Of a DNA stretch of 64,000 bases, positions 51,001 to 63,152 are shown piece after piece. The first letter of the stretch is position 1, and the number at the start of each line of letters is the position of its first letter. Where the stretch lies: positions 13,903,295 through 13,967,294 of the forward strand of contig JALMQS010000070.1 of NCBI GenBank assembly GCA_024734495.1. The letters run 5' to 3'. Both the position numbers and the translations under genes were made by a program. The notes beneath the pieces were generated by a model. That model was not told the DNA's origin. It searched no databases and saw only the letters and a list, made by a program, of their open reading frames with translations. The DNA is from Forficula auricularia. Taxonomy: Eukaryota; Arthropoda; Insecta; Dermaptera; Forficulidae.

Positions 51001-54000
51001 AGTGTTTATAATTATACACAGATTTAAGAGATTATTTTCTACTTTTTGAGTTTAAAAAAGTTTCCTTCTGGTGTCAATCCAAAAGGTAGTTATATTGTAT
51101 TACCATAATAAAAATGGAGCATTTTTTGTTGAAGACAGAATTAAAATGGTCTTAATTTATGCGGTGAATGTGAAAGAAGTGTTATGGGGCTGCCATTGAA
51201 ATGGATGCTGAGCGTTTTCCTGGTAGGAATATACCCTCCTAAGCTTCATTTTATCGTGTTGTAAATCTGTTTAAAAAAAATAGGAAATGTAAAAGCTATG
51301 AAGAAACTGAAACTGGCCAAAAAACGAAATTGTAACTGGAATTCATCCAGAAGACTTTGCGATAACACTTTGGAATGTCACAAAACAGTGTCGAAAAATG
51401 ATTAAATAATTAATTATTATTAGATTATTTATTTAATAATTAAATATTTGATCATTATTATTTAATAATTAAGTTGAATAATTGTTAAAAATAATTATTA
51501 GGATTTTTTGAGATATAATAATTGATTTAATATTTTGTTTATTTGATGTTGAATAAAAAATTAGTTCTTATGAAAGTTGCTTAGTTTTTTTTGTAGATTA
51601 TGAATTTGAAAAGAAATAAAAATGTTTCTAAGAACCTGACCTTAAAATACCATTGAAAGCTTGTTCTAGAAGGACAAAAAATAGCGTACTTTAGTTTCCC
51701 TCCATATAAATAAACTTTTGTTTATATAATGCACTTCTTTTGAGTTATAAGACTGTCTCAAGATAAAAAACTCACCCGGTATATATATAGTATATCCGGT
51801 CGGGTTCTCGAAAACGGCTCTAACGATTTGGATGAAATTCACGGGTTAGGAGGGTTTTGATCTGTCACGGTCTCATCTTCGGCTAAGTTGTTTTTGATGG
51901 GTTTTTTGTTAATTGAAACAATTATTCACAAGTGGTTGTCTCGATAAAAATGTTTATTTACATTTTTATTCAATTTCCTTTTAATAAATAATTGGTTTTT
52001 TAATTTTATAGCCCACAATAAGATTATTACAATTATTATTATATATTAAAAATTGGGCAATTTTATTGATTAAAAATCGAGCTTTAAATCCCACGAATAT
52101 TAATTTGACAATTTAATTGATGAACTCAAAAATTGTTTTTTAATTAAAAAAAATTATACCGTATTTATTTATATACGTATATATACATAATCTGTGAGGC
52201 ACTGAAGGCTAGAAATGCAAAAAACTGGGTGCGGGGGTGGGGGTAGATGTGAAGTTGCAGTGATGGAGGGTCCGGGGGGCGAGGGGGTGGGGGATTAATA
52301 TGTAAGCTATTAACTGAAGCAAAAAATTACGGAGAATCGCTCGGTGGCCAGGTACTTATTTATTATAAGAGGTATTTTATTTTGTTAACAACAAATTTGA
52401 CACTTTGTATAAAAAAATTCTTTTTGAGGTTCTGATGAAGGGAGAGAATGCCGAAACAATGTAAAAAATTGGCTACCATTGTAAAAACCAAAACAAAATA
52501 CCTCTTATAATAAATAATTTAATTATTTATCCTATAAATACTAACCATCCATCCTGAGATTAAAAGACCGAGTAAAAGAGCAACAAGAGGATGAATCAAA
52601 ATAAACTTAACGGTCCAGCATCATTATAATTAATATTAGGATTATATGCTAAAAATAAAAACTGTGAAGTTAATAACTTCAACAATAGGTAATAAAAACT
52701 TCTTCTAATTCTTTAGAAGTGGATAATATAATGTACAACGGCGTGGGGCACCTAATTTCTGAAAGGGGGTGGGAAATTATTGCAAAATTAGCATTATATG
52801 CTTAAAAAAAACGGTCAAGTTAATAACTTCAACAAAAGGTAATAAAAACCTGTTCTAATTCTTTAAAAGTGGATAAAATAATGTACAACGGCGTAGGAGC
52901 ACCTAATTCCAATCGCGGTTCACCCTCGAGTTGGCCTAACCCTTTTTGCAGGGGCGGATCTAGCTTCTTGGGGGTCCGGTTTGGAGGATATAGAGCCCCC
53001 TGCTTAAAAAATAAGCAGGGAGGCTTAGGACGCGGAGTGCGTTATTAAAATTTCTAAAAGGGGGGGGGGAATTATTGCAAAATTCCCATTATATGCTTAA
53101 AAAAACGGTCAAGTTAATAACTTTAACAAAAAGATAATAAAAACTTCTTCTAATTCTTAAAAAAAAATATATATAATGTACACAGAGGGGGGGGGGGGGG
53201 GGAGGAAATAAGGATACCGTTAAAAAAACGACAATTTTCTTATTCATTTTATAATTAAATAAAATGAACACGCACATCACATAGTTAAATAATTTTTCAA
53301 TCTACCAGCATAATCATTAATGATTTAATCGTAGGATATTTATATTGCAACATTTATTTATTTAACGGGCAGTCACACCCTTTTTTACAAAATCATTAAA
53401 TGTATGTATATCAACAGTAACATTCTTTATCTTTAATAAATAGCTCAAGACTAAACCCAGAACAGGCTGATCAATAATAGAAGTTATACCAATCCCTGTA
53501 TGTTGCTTTAGCTTTCATATTAAAATACCTGAATTATTTCAAATCACATCAGAAAACACTTTATTTTGAAATACAATCGGGTCTTTTTGTTTAAGGTCAG
53601 GTGGGGTAACTGGGGCCGGGGGCAACTGGGCCAGGGGTCCTGTAATCCCAGAGCTTTTTAATTTTACCGCATTTTTTTTAGCGCAATTCACTTTTTCATA
53701 TTGGTGGGAAATTTTCAGTGTTCCTGAATTAGAGAAATTTCTTTAAGTTTATTTTATACTTAAGTACTTAGTTAAGTTAATTACTTATTTACTTATTTAC
53801 CTAGTTATGTTCTTACCTAGTTGCCTTACCCAGTTCCTTGAAAATATTGAGACTTGAGTAAGTACTTAATTAAGGCTTTCTTAAGCATAAGGAACTTATT
53901 TAACTTTATTTCAATGGGTAAAATGAAATTATTTTGTTTAGTTGTTTGATTTATGATACTTTTTTTTGAATTTTCTGTAATAAAAATCGATTTTAAAAAT

Positions 54001-57000
54001 TATACTTGGCGTTTAAACTTATCTACCTTAAAAAATTCAATAGAATAAAAAAAAATAGAGGTCTTGGTGCAACTGGGCCAGCCTAGTCAGGGCCCAATTA
54101 CCCCGAATCGCTTACATCTTTGATTATTTTTAATCCATATACAAATGAGAATAATTCTACCTACGGCCAGGGCCTTGAGGGATAGGGGAACATGTCCAAC
54201 TGCTCAAAAGATGTTAAAAATTAAAAAAAACAGCAAATAGGCTGGGCTGGTCCAATTACCCCACAACGCGTTTAACTGGGCCAACCGCAAAACTTTAAAT
54301 TCAACTTAAGATAATTCCAAAATTTTGAATAATCAAAAGTTGAAAGTATCATGATTATTTGAAGAAAATTTCATCTTTCAATTAATATAGTCACGAGATC
54401 TATAAATTGTGAGGAAGCTTAGTTATAGCCAAAAATATGGAGTACTATCCTTGGGAAAACAAAAGAAGTTGGACCAGTTACCCCACCCGACCTTATACGT
54501 TCCACAGACAGAAAAAAAAATCATTAAATAAATTGTAAAATTAGGATGAATAGGTTCGATTATCATAAAAATAAAATATAGTCTTATAGATTTTAACTAT
54601 GCAACGAATGAACTGGAAATTCAAATTTGACTAGTTGCTGACGTGATGTTTTGATTCCATGTGAAATTTAAAACCCACGCTCAAAGAAATTCTTTTATTG
54701 AAAATTATTTCACGAATTTTTTTAAACATAATTACCGATAAAAATTTCTCACTTTACCTGTAATTACTGAAGGCAATATTTCCCTCAGTAATATGCTGGC
54801 TAAGTTGTTGAGAAAGCTTTGAACTTAAGGTAGTTCTTCCTCCAAATGGGTTTTCTTAGGATTTTTTTGAAATTTAGACAGATTATTATTTAAATACTTC
54901 TGCATCGATTGGTGGCAAAACGAAATTGATGAACAAAATAGTTCCGGAGATATTAAATTTCAAAAATAGAGTTTTTCAGACTCTTATACATTGCACTATA
55001 CGAGATATTGGAAAATTTACATATATATTTAATTATAATTAAGAAACTCTTCTTACCATTGTTATAAAAAACTAAACCAAAATTAAACACTAACTAATTC
55101 ATTTTTTAAGAAAATTTTAATTCATAGTTACAACAAATTTTCTGAGATAATAATGAATAAATAATGAAAAATGTATAATGAAAAATTTACACTAAAAACA
55201 ATCTGGCAACAACACGTTTATTTAACCTAAAAAGTGGGTCAACTTTAGTACTTTTTTTTGATTCATAGTTTTTTTTTTTGGCTTTTCGGCCATGTTAGCC
55301 ATAAGCCATTTACGATACTATTTATTTTTATTTTTAAATTTGTCTCTACCTCGGGGGTCAGATTTTAGCCGGATGCCTCGAGCCGGAATCGAACCCGGGT
55401 CCTCCTGGTTAGCTGGCTGACATGCTACCGCCTAGCCTACCCGACCCCCCTGATTCATAGTTACAACACAGTTTCTGAGATAACAATGAATAAATAATGA
55501 AAAATGTATAAAAAAAAATTTACACTAAAAAACAATTTGGCACCAGTGCATTTATTTAACCAGCGAAAGACGTATAAAGCGCGCATGCGCTAGATTTTTT
55601 CAAAATTATAATTTTCATAAGTTGTAACGTAGGTGTAGGTGATTATATTTGTTAAAAAATAAAACGATTTTTATAGAAATTTTTTAACTTAAAAATGTAT
55701 TTATCTGTCATTTTAATATAAAAATATTCAATCTCTTACAATGGTGCCAGATTTGTCAAACGAGGACGGGATTGGCTAGAATCGGTATATAAACAGCAAA
55801 AAGTCTTGGGCTTATGAATCCTTATTGTCTGTTCTATATACTCTAGTATTAACTTTTTGCTAGTATTGTCGCGAAACAACTACCTTAAATGTTTAGGAAT
55901 TATTGAACTTCATAAAAATAATCCGTATATAAAGAGACTCTACTATACATATAAACTTCTATTTCTCTAATTTGTCTAATTTTTTTTTAATGTATTTTTT
56001 AGGAAGTCAATCGATGAAAAAAATTGTGGAAATCAATGACTTTCTTTTGGGAACTCTAGCCGGAGGTGCTGCAGATTGTGTTTATTGGGATCGAGTGCTC
56101 TCAAAGCAATGCCGAATGTATGAGCTCCGGAATAAAGAGAGAATTAGTGTTGCAGCTGCTTCAAAAATAATGTCAAACATGGTTTATAATTATAAAGGAA
56201 TGGGTCTAAGCATGGGCATGATGCTCGCTGGCTGGGATAAAAGGGTAATATTATTAAATAAAATATAATCTTCATATCTTCGTATAAAAATTTAAGTACC
56301 TGGAGCCACCGATCGATGCATGGTAACTTTTTATTTCAGTTAAAAGCTATATATTAATATTATTTTTAATTTAAAATTCTGATAAAAATACAAATATATA
56401 TAGTACACTATATATAGTATATAAGGACCCCCCGATACCCCCCTAAAACCCCGCACTTCGCCACCCCCAGACCCCCCACTTCACCCTGCACCACCACATA
56501 CACCTCCTCACCGTCCCACCACTGCACCACACCTCCTGCACCCCCAGCCCCACTCCCACACCTAGTTTTTGCATAGGTGCAGTGGTTTTTAATCAGAATT
56601 TTAAATTAAAAATAATATTAATATATAACTTTTAACTGAAGCAAAAAGTTGCCGAGCTGTTTTATTTATAGCTAGTTATAATAATAAATAAAGTAAAAAA
56701 TATAATCGTATATGATCTGAAATAAAAACATAAAATTAAATAAGATTTGTTTCCAAGTTATATAAAAAAAAGCCACTTCAACCACTTTATTTGTAAACAC
56801 ACCTGTTTTGTTATGAAATCACCTGTAATGTTATGATTTAGACACATGTTAATTAAAACACAAACAAAAAATTCCTAATTTTAATATAATATAATAATAT
56901 TTGTTATAACCTATTAGTGGGTTTTAAAATTAAAAAACCAATTAATAAATAAAAAATAATTGAAAAAAATGTAAACAAAATTTTTTATTGATATTTTCAT

Positions 57001-57631
57001 CTGTCAATAATTACTTTAATTAAGAAAAGATCAATTAAGATGAAATTTGTCGATGTCCAGACCTAGCCAGATCTTTTTCTCATCCTTGAAAACTTGTTAA
57101 TAATTGAGTTGGTTTCATCAAAATCGGTAGAGCCGTTTTCAAAATAGATCATAGATACAAATATATGAATAAATATATATACAATTTTTGCTCGTTTAAT
57201 AAGAGTAGATAGATATTAAATTCTAATTGTCAATATTTATATTTTCTAGGGCGCCAATTTATACTATGTTGACAGTGAAGGATCGCGCATAAAAAGTAAT
57301 GTTTTCTCAGTTGGTTCCGGATCAATTTATGCATTTGGCGTGTTGGATTCAGGATATAAATGGGAACTTACAGATGAGGAAGCTTATGATTTAGGAAGAC
57401 GTGCAATTTATCACGCTACTTATAGAGATGCTTATTCTGGAGGCATTGTTCGAGGTAATAAAGTGTTTAACTTGTAACCTATACTTTTACTATATTCCAT
57501 TATTTTCTAATAAAAAAAAATCTTTATTATTTTCAGTTTATCATTTGAAATCAACCGGATGGGTAAACATTTCTAATAATGATTGCAAAGATTTACATTA
57601 TAATTTTTCAGATGCTAAAGAAAAAAAATAA
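48058..57631 (+). CDS. PSMB5: Proteasome subunit beta type-5
   Basis: Chymotrypsin-like catalytic subunit of the 20S proteasome. Exons: 48058-48204, 48298-48448, 56003-56244, 57250-57454 and 57537-57631, all GT-AG, giving 279 aa. The propeptide ends at Gly73. The mature enzyme starts at Thr74 in DHGTTTLGF, the N-terminal nucleophile. Then [18 protein letters not shown] (Lys33), [37 protein letters not shown] and [17 protein letters not shown] follow the beta-5 order. The end [17 protein letters not shown] matches. Position 45 of the mature chain is Leu where human has Met. Intron 2 is 7.55 kb of repeats, and intron 3 holds a Helitron-like element. AATAAA-type signal near 57680. Confidence 0.95.
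48806..48991 (+). mobile_element. tRNA-derived SINE, family 1
   Basis: GGGTCGGGTAGGCTAGGCGG, then GAGTTCGAATCCGGC (box B), GACCCCCGAGGTAGAGACAA and GGCCGAAAAGCC plus poly(A). The best-preserved copy in the window, in PSMB5 intron 2. Confidence 0.85.
49030..49560. other. AT-rich stretch in PSMB5 intron 2
   Basis: Contains many loosely repeated AAATCA/AATAAA words (for example 'caaaaagtaaataaattaaa') suggesting an old degenerate tandem array. No coding frame. Confidence 0.4.
49826..50610 (+). mobile_element. CCATACAGGGTATGG repeat element (copy 2)
   Basis: Starts TTTACCATACAGGGTATGGT and ends TTGTATGGTAAAGTCAAGTG. 50215-50530 holds three imperfect units of about 105 bases (ACCAAACTCAACCAAATTTT, GTATACATAATCAGTGGGAC). 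See copy 1 at 41965-43312. Confidence 0.7.
50630..51770. mobile_element. Long foldback with transposase N-terminal relic
   Basis: Arms of about 400 bases (left 50630-50990, right 51400-51770) are inverted copies, sharing TTTTAAGGTCA and GTTGCTTAG/ctgagcaac. The centre (51120-51330, plus) reads [26 protein letters not shown] and [12 protein letters not shown]. It resembles the HTH domain (DUF4817-like) at the start of some mariner-type transposases. Confidence 0.6.
51783..52353 (+). mobile_element. Helitron-like element, 5'-truncated
   Basis: CTCGAAAACGGCTCTAACGA, GATCTGTCACGGTCTCATCT, a G-rich interior and the end GAGAATCGCTCGGTGGCCAG then GTACTTA. Collinear with 21097-22306. Confidence 0.55.
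52360..52512. mobile_element. Small diverged Penelope-type foldback
   Basis: TATTATAAGAGGTATTTTAT and its complement bound the unit. CTGATGA (52432-52438), A, GGGAGAGAATGCC, GAAACAATG keeps the core words, but stem II is nearly lost. Confidence 0.5.
52620..53290. repeat. Tandem partial copies of a TIR repeat
   Basis: GGTCAAGTTAATAACTTCAA...GGTAATAAAAAC...AATGTACAACGGCGT occurs three times (about 52655-52760, 52810-52910 and 53105-53185), with a MITE end (CCAATCGCGGTTCACCCTCG) and two G-tracts. Confidence 0.55.
53591..54496. mobile_element. MITE with 25-base TIRs
   Basis: AGGTCAGGTGGGGTAACTGG and complement CCAGTTACCCCACCCGACCT, with TA-containing flanks. The internal words ACTGGGCCA/GGGCCCAATTACCCC repeat the terminal motif in both orientations. 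Non-coding. Confidence 0.75.
54822..55887. mobile_element. Non-autonomous long-TIR DNA element (copy 2)
   Basis: Inverted orientation relative to 7378-8527. The right end GCTAGTATTGTCGCGAAACA is conserved. The left end is shortened. A SINE is inserted at 55266-55452. Confidence 0.7.
55266..55452 (-). mobile_element. tRNA-derived SINE, family 1
   Basis: Complement of 48806-48991 with about 90% identity. The T-tract at the left is the tail. GATTCATAGTT flanks it on both sides (about 55259-55270 and 55452-55462), a plausible target duplication. Confidence 0.85.
56296..57217 (-). mobile_element. Helitron-like element
   Basis: Minus strand begins TCTATCTACTCTTATTAAAC then GAGCAAAAATTG, includes AAAACGGCTCTACCGATTTT and a G-rich interior (complement of 56420-56580), and ends GCATCGATCGGTGGCTCCAG then GTACTTA. 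Fills most of PSMB5 intron 3. Confidence 0.6.
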
Positions 57632-57799
57632 TCTATAAAATTTTCATATAATTATATTTTTTTTTAATCATTGAACTAAATAAATTTATTATAAAATGAA
57701 TTGTTTTATTTACTTGAATGTTGAACCTAATAATCCTTCCCCTCCTTACAACCTTGCTACACTGACATTACAGAGCTTAATCATTTGATTCCTATATTT

Positions 57800-58160
57800 G
57801 ATTCAATCACCAATCAAATGCAGGTGATTTTTGTCAGATATTAAGTAATAATAACATCCGAATTTATATATTTCTGTGTAAGAAATAATGAATTTAAATA
57901 ATTTTCTAATTAATATATTAAAGAGAATTATTACTTAATATCTGACAAAAATCACCTGCATTCGATTCGCTATTGAATCAAATATAGGAAACTTATGATT
58001 AATTGATAGCAACACCTAACACACGTGTTAACAGATTGAGCGCGCTGGACTGGATTGAATATATAACATCTCTGATTACAAATCCATTTGGTGATCCATA
58101 TCAGTGTTTGGTATAAAAGCGTCATGCGGGCTAATCGCGAAAAGATGCTGGATCATACCT
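57800..58160. repeat. Diverged relative of the 35371 repeat
   Basis: GTGATTTTTGTCAGATATTA and its inverted copy near 57930-57950 form a hairpin. It is followed by AGCGCGCTGGACTGGATTG and ATATAACATCTCTGATTACA, matching 35795-35850. Confidence 0.6.
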
Positions 58161-60020
58161 AGAGACAGACAGGAATTTTGTTGAGGGTGTTTTCGTTCAT
58201 AACTTTGCTTGAAACGTGTGCAACCAAAATTTGGCGTGATTTGGAGCAATGTACAGACAAAACCTTAATTTTATATATATAGATATTTATTGTAATATAC
58301 ACAAATTAAATTTGTAGTGTGTTAAAATTATTTTTTATTAACCACTTAATTAATTAAATTTTTTAATTAATACCCATGAAACAGTTTTAGATTTTTTTAC
58401 CTCAATTTTTATTTTTTAAGAAGAAATAATATTAAAATTAAAAAAGAGGGCTAAAAATTAAAGCTAATTTGAAAAATAAATTCGAAAAAATATATAAAAT
58501 TTTTCGGCAATTGTTGAAAAATTTATTATTGTTTTTTTTTATATCATCTAAGCTGATTTTTATATACGTACCTATACCCATTAAACTAATAGAGGGTGAA
58601 AATTAAGTTTTTCTTAACCACCTAATTAGTTAATTTTTTTATAATTTTTTTTTAAGAAATTATAATTTTTTAGTCAGTTATAAATTCTATTTTCAATTTT
58701 TCGAATTGAAATTTTTTCTATCAAAGAGATTTTTTTAGTCTACCGTATATATACTCTTTGCCGTAGATTAATCTTATTGGTCGATTTTCGAACAGGAAGA
58801 AAGAAGACGCTAATTATTCTTTGATGGTGTCATGGTGGATATCTAATTAATTACAAGTGATTGAAGAAATTCGTGCAAATCGAGAATTTCATATTGTCTT
58901 CTAAACCAGGTAAATGTTTTAATATTATTAATCAATACCTTCCAATAAAATAAACCAATATTGTATGTGTATTATTGAATTAACGCAAGATAATATAACA
59001 TAATATGTTTATGTATAGTCACCAATTTGGCTTTCAAAAAAGTTTACAAGATTCTTAAATATTTCTTTTTGAAAATGATGTTTATTTTAAGTGTTGATTA
59101 GATAAAGGTGCTCTCGGAACGCGATGACGAGGTCCAAACTCGAAATTTTGGGAAAAAAAATATTTTTTGGTTAATAAAGGCTTCATACTTATTTGAATCT
59201 ATTAAAAGCTTTCATATATAAATATTTTAAAAATCAAAAGGAGAAACTCTTGTTAAAATATTTTATTCATTGTGAAGAGGTGTGTTTAATCTCATGATAC
59301 CGGCAATGCAATTTACTTCACATTGGGCTTAACCAGCCTTATATATTTAAGTCTGAATTAATCTCTAATAGTGTGTAACAGGTCTGAACTTGTATATTTG
59401 GAATCCTTGCTATAAAGGAGAGTTTATTCAATCCTCATCCATTTTAGTAATATGTATTCCTAGATCAGATTCTAATGAAAGAATCGTTCTCATATTTATT
59501 AAATAATAAGAAAAAAGTAAAATTTTATTATTATTATTTTTAATCGTCCCTAGAGATCACTGATTTTGAGACTACCATGGAACCAGTTGCTCGACTGAGT
59601 TAATAGCTTAATAATAATTTCAGATGAATAGACTCTGAGTAACTAGCTTAGTTATGTTTCGTCTTTATAAATCCTTATCATAAAAATTACAATTCCTGAC
59701 CATACCCTGTATGGTATGTAATAAAATTCTTTTATTTATTAAACATCATTCTAATCAAAGTATTCATTCAAGCATTGTATAACGAAACAAAAAATCTTTA
59801 AACACATAAAGACATTGGTTTTATGAGCTCTGCTTAAAAATAAATATAATATAATATTGAAATTTTTCCAATTTCACTCACAAATCTTTTAATTAAAGTC
59901 AATCAAAGAACATACTGATAAAGTAATGCGTTATTTAAGGCTTTTATAAATTAATGACACCTGTTTGAATTAAGAAATAGATTCTGTTAGCAAAGGAATC
60001 TCATACTACTAAAAGACATT
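58161..60020. other. AT-rich intergenic region
   Basis: No supported gene. Fragments of the CCATACAGGGTATGG family near 59698-59722. Confidence 0.4.
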
Positions 60021-60269
60021 TGTGCCTATGTCTCTATCTTTCTCTATCTATATATGTCCGACCGTCCAGTGTCTGTATGTCCGTCCCCCTAGAAGTTATT
60101 TGATTATAATTCTTAAATAGACAATTCAACAAACGCTCAAAAAGGAGCTATAGAAAAACATTGAAGAGGGGTAGAATTTTTTTCTTATGTAATGTGTTTA
60201 GGGTAGTTAGGAGGTAAAAATACTAAAAGTCCCCAGTCCTAGCTACCGGGCTTAGGGGGTGGAAGGGGT

Positions 60270-62000
60270 GGAAATGTCCCGTCTTTTTGTTTATTGCTTT
60301 TATCTCAAAAACGTTGGGTCGTAGGGAAAAAATTACTCTTAGTAAAATGAAAGCTTATAAAATTTGATATAAGATTGCTTCTATTTAATTTTTATCTATT
60401 CCTTATGGTTTTTGAGATATTCGCCCGCGAATATCATTAATATATGAAAAAGAAATTTCATCAAACTTTTGTCTTTAGCACCTCATCCTTTCGCTTTATA
60501 GTAAAAGTCTTCTGAAAAGAGGTTGTAGAGCATTCAATTTTCTTTAAAATGATATATTCATTTATGATTTTATCTACAAATCGTCTGGAGTTATAGCAAT
60601 TTAAAAATTTTAGGTCGATTTATACATTTTGTTAGAAAACCCCGCAATAGCCCAGTATTTAGCGGGGTTTCAGCTTACATTAATTGCGGGAAAATATTTT
60701 TTTCTGGGGTCGTTTGGTATGGTGGTCCAAGGTCGAAAGTGTTGGGGATAACTTTTGGTGACCGAAAAACCGCGAAATTTTTGGACTTTTTCCAGTTTTT
60801 TGCTTATAAATCAAAAACGGTCCATATTTTGTAAATAGCTCTAAACCAATCTATATATTTTTAAACTAGATTAAATTTTCTACAATTTAAACAAAGTTTC
60901 ATCTTAAATGAATAATGGTAACCCGTGCCACAATGATGTTGAAGTTTTGAAAAACTGCAATTTTTGCTAAAAATTTCAGTTTTTCCTTGATAAAATGAAA
61001 AGCACTCATGTTAGAAACTTGATTCCTATCTCATTCTCTAGGAAATTTTATTGACTTGAACGTTTACTTGGACTACTTTTTTGTTAAAACTCTTAGATTT
61101 ATAGATATTCAGCATTTTGCATGAAACAAAATGATACGTTTTTTCAATAAAATGAAAACCAATCATCCTAGAAACTTGATTCCTAACTCATTCTCTAGGA
61201 AATTTTGTTGACTTGAACGTTTACTTGTACCACGTTTTTGATAAAACTGAGATTTATAGCATTTTCCATGACGAAATTCTATTTTTTCGAAAAATCGCAG
61301 TTTTTCCTTCATAAAATGAAAAGCAATCATCCTAGAAACTTGATTTCTGTCTCATTCTCTAGATAATTTCATTCACTTGAACGTATACTTGGACTACTTT
61401 TTTGATAAAAGTCTTAGATTTATAGATATTCATTTTCCATGACACTTCAGAGGATTCGGATCATATCCTGTCATGGATAATGCTGAATATCTATAAATCT
61501 AAGAGTTTTATCAAAAAGTGCTCCAAGTAAACCTTCAAGTCAATAAAACTTATTAGAGAATGAGACAGGAATCAAGTTTCTAAGATGAGTGGTTTTCATT
61601 TTATGATGGAAAACTGCATTTTTTGGAAAAAATTGCAGTTTTTCAAAACTTCTACCGCATTGCGGCACGGATTACCATTTATCCAAAAACTTTCTTTAAA
61701 TTGTAAAAAATTTAATCTAGTTTAAAAGTGTATAGAGTTGGCTTTATCGAAAACGTGCTTCTTCATGTTCAAAATGTGAAAATATCAAAAAAAGTGCGAG
61801 TTTTTGGGTGATTCGGGGGGCTGCCGAGGTTGAAAACTTGGATTTTGCGGTTGTGCCCCAACGGTTGGTCGTAGAAAAAACCTGGATGACAAAATTTTTA
61901 GAAAATTTTATGAAGTTTCATTTTTAATAGGAAGGGTATTTATGAAAAGTTGATAGTTTTCGAGTTATAAGCGAAAACGCAAAAAAATTGAATTTTTCCA
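60270..62000. repeat. Long inverted repeat with internal minisatellite
   Basis: The left part (60760-61440) has three units of about 150-170 bases (each with AATCATCCTAGAAACTTGAT-like text and CATTCTCTAG). 61466-61740 is an inverted copy of one unit plus its left flank (GGTAACCCGTGCCACAATG against the complement near 61670). No coding frame. Confidence 0.65.
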
Positions 62001-62799
62001 CATTTTTTTGCATTTCATACAATGTTGCGTCACGAAATTTTAGTGGCAGACCTCAGATTTGGATTCAGCGCCCCAAAATACATATATATGCAAAAAATCA
62101 GAACTACCCCAAAACTTTCCCCATAGGAGCCCATTTGAGCACAATTTGACTGGATTATAAGTTAAAATAAATCAAATTTATTATTTAAAGTAAAACCGGT
62201 TCGCCTCTGAACTCACATCAATGACCCGGATAACATTTTGCACTTGGGTTCAATTCCTGAGGGTGCGAAATAATCAATTCGGATATATAATCAATAATAT
62301 CCATAACACCTAGATTCAATAAAAACAATTTTAAAGATATACTTTAGATGCAGGTATAAAAGATAAAAATTCACACAAAATTTGATCATTTTTTGTATTT
62401 AATTATTTATTTTATTATTGCCGACGATTTGATTAATTATTATTATTATTATTTTTTTTTTAGATTATCCAACTACCACGAGATTGAGAGTGAGTGCTTT
62501 GTGATTTTTCGTTTTTTTGCGTGTCTTAAATATTTTGTCAATTATCCAGAAAAAAGCAAAAGAAGCAAAAAGGAGTTCCAGACATATTATATATAATAAA
62601 TAATTAAAAAATATATTATTATAATTTTAATTAAAAAGCTTATGCTTATAACTACGACGTGGGATTTCATAATGATAATGAAAGTAGCCCCTATCATAAT
62701 ACTGTGTGATTTTGGAAAATTTAATTTTGTAATTCTCTAAGAATACAACCAGGTCGAGTTAGAAAGTAACAGAAAAATATGATCTTAGGCCATCTATGC

Positions 62800-62995
62800 C
62801 AATATACGAGATAATTTGGGTTTAGACATCAAATGATAAGATTGGAATCAAGAGAAATCGACGGTAAGTGGTTAATCAGTGTTTTTGTTAATTTTTCTTG
62901 TTCAATACATTAGTTTTTAATTTGTATTCATTAATTTATAGGTGTAGAAGGGGTGGTTGGTTTTTGGAGGCTGATGGGTACTTTGCCAGTCTCTT
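62800..62995 (+). other. Possible exon pair of an unrecognised gene
   Basis: ATTGGAATCAAGAGAAATCG then AC-G|GTAAGT looks like an exon end. 'tttatag|GTGTAGAAGGGGTGG' looks like an acceptor and next exon (EGVVGFWRLMGTLPVS-stop). The second segment has a diverged duplicate at 63947-64000. No family recognised. Confidence 0.3.
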
Positions 62996-63152
62996 GAAGA
63001 AAGGAGACCTCAAGAAAAGACATCAGTTGGCCACCTCTTGTCATTTTGAATGGGCTTCGGGTTAACGTTTAATTTAGAAGATGATGACATCAGTTCGCAA
63101 TCAAGTGGTTTCTTCGGTTAGTATTCTCAAAGTTTCTTTCAATTGTATTCTA

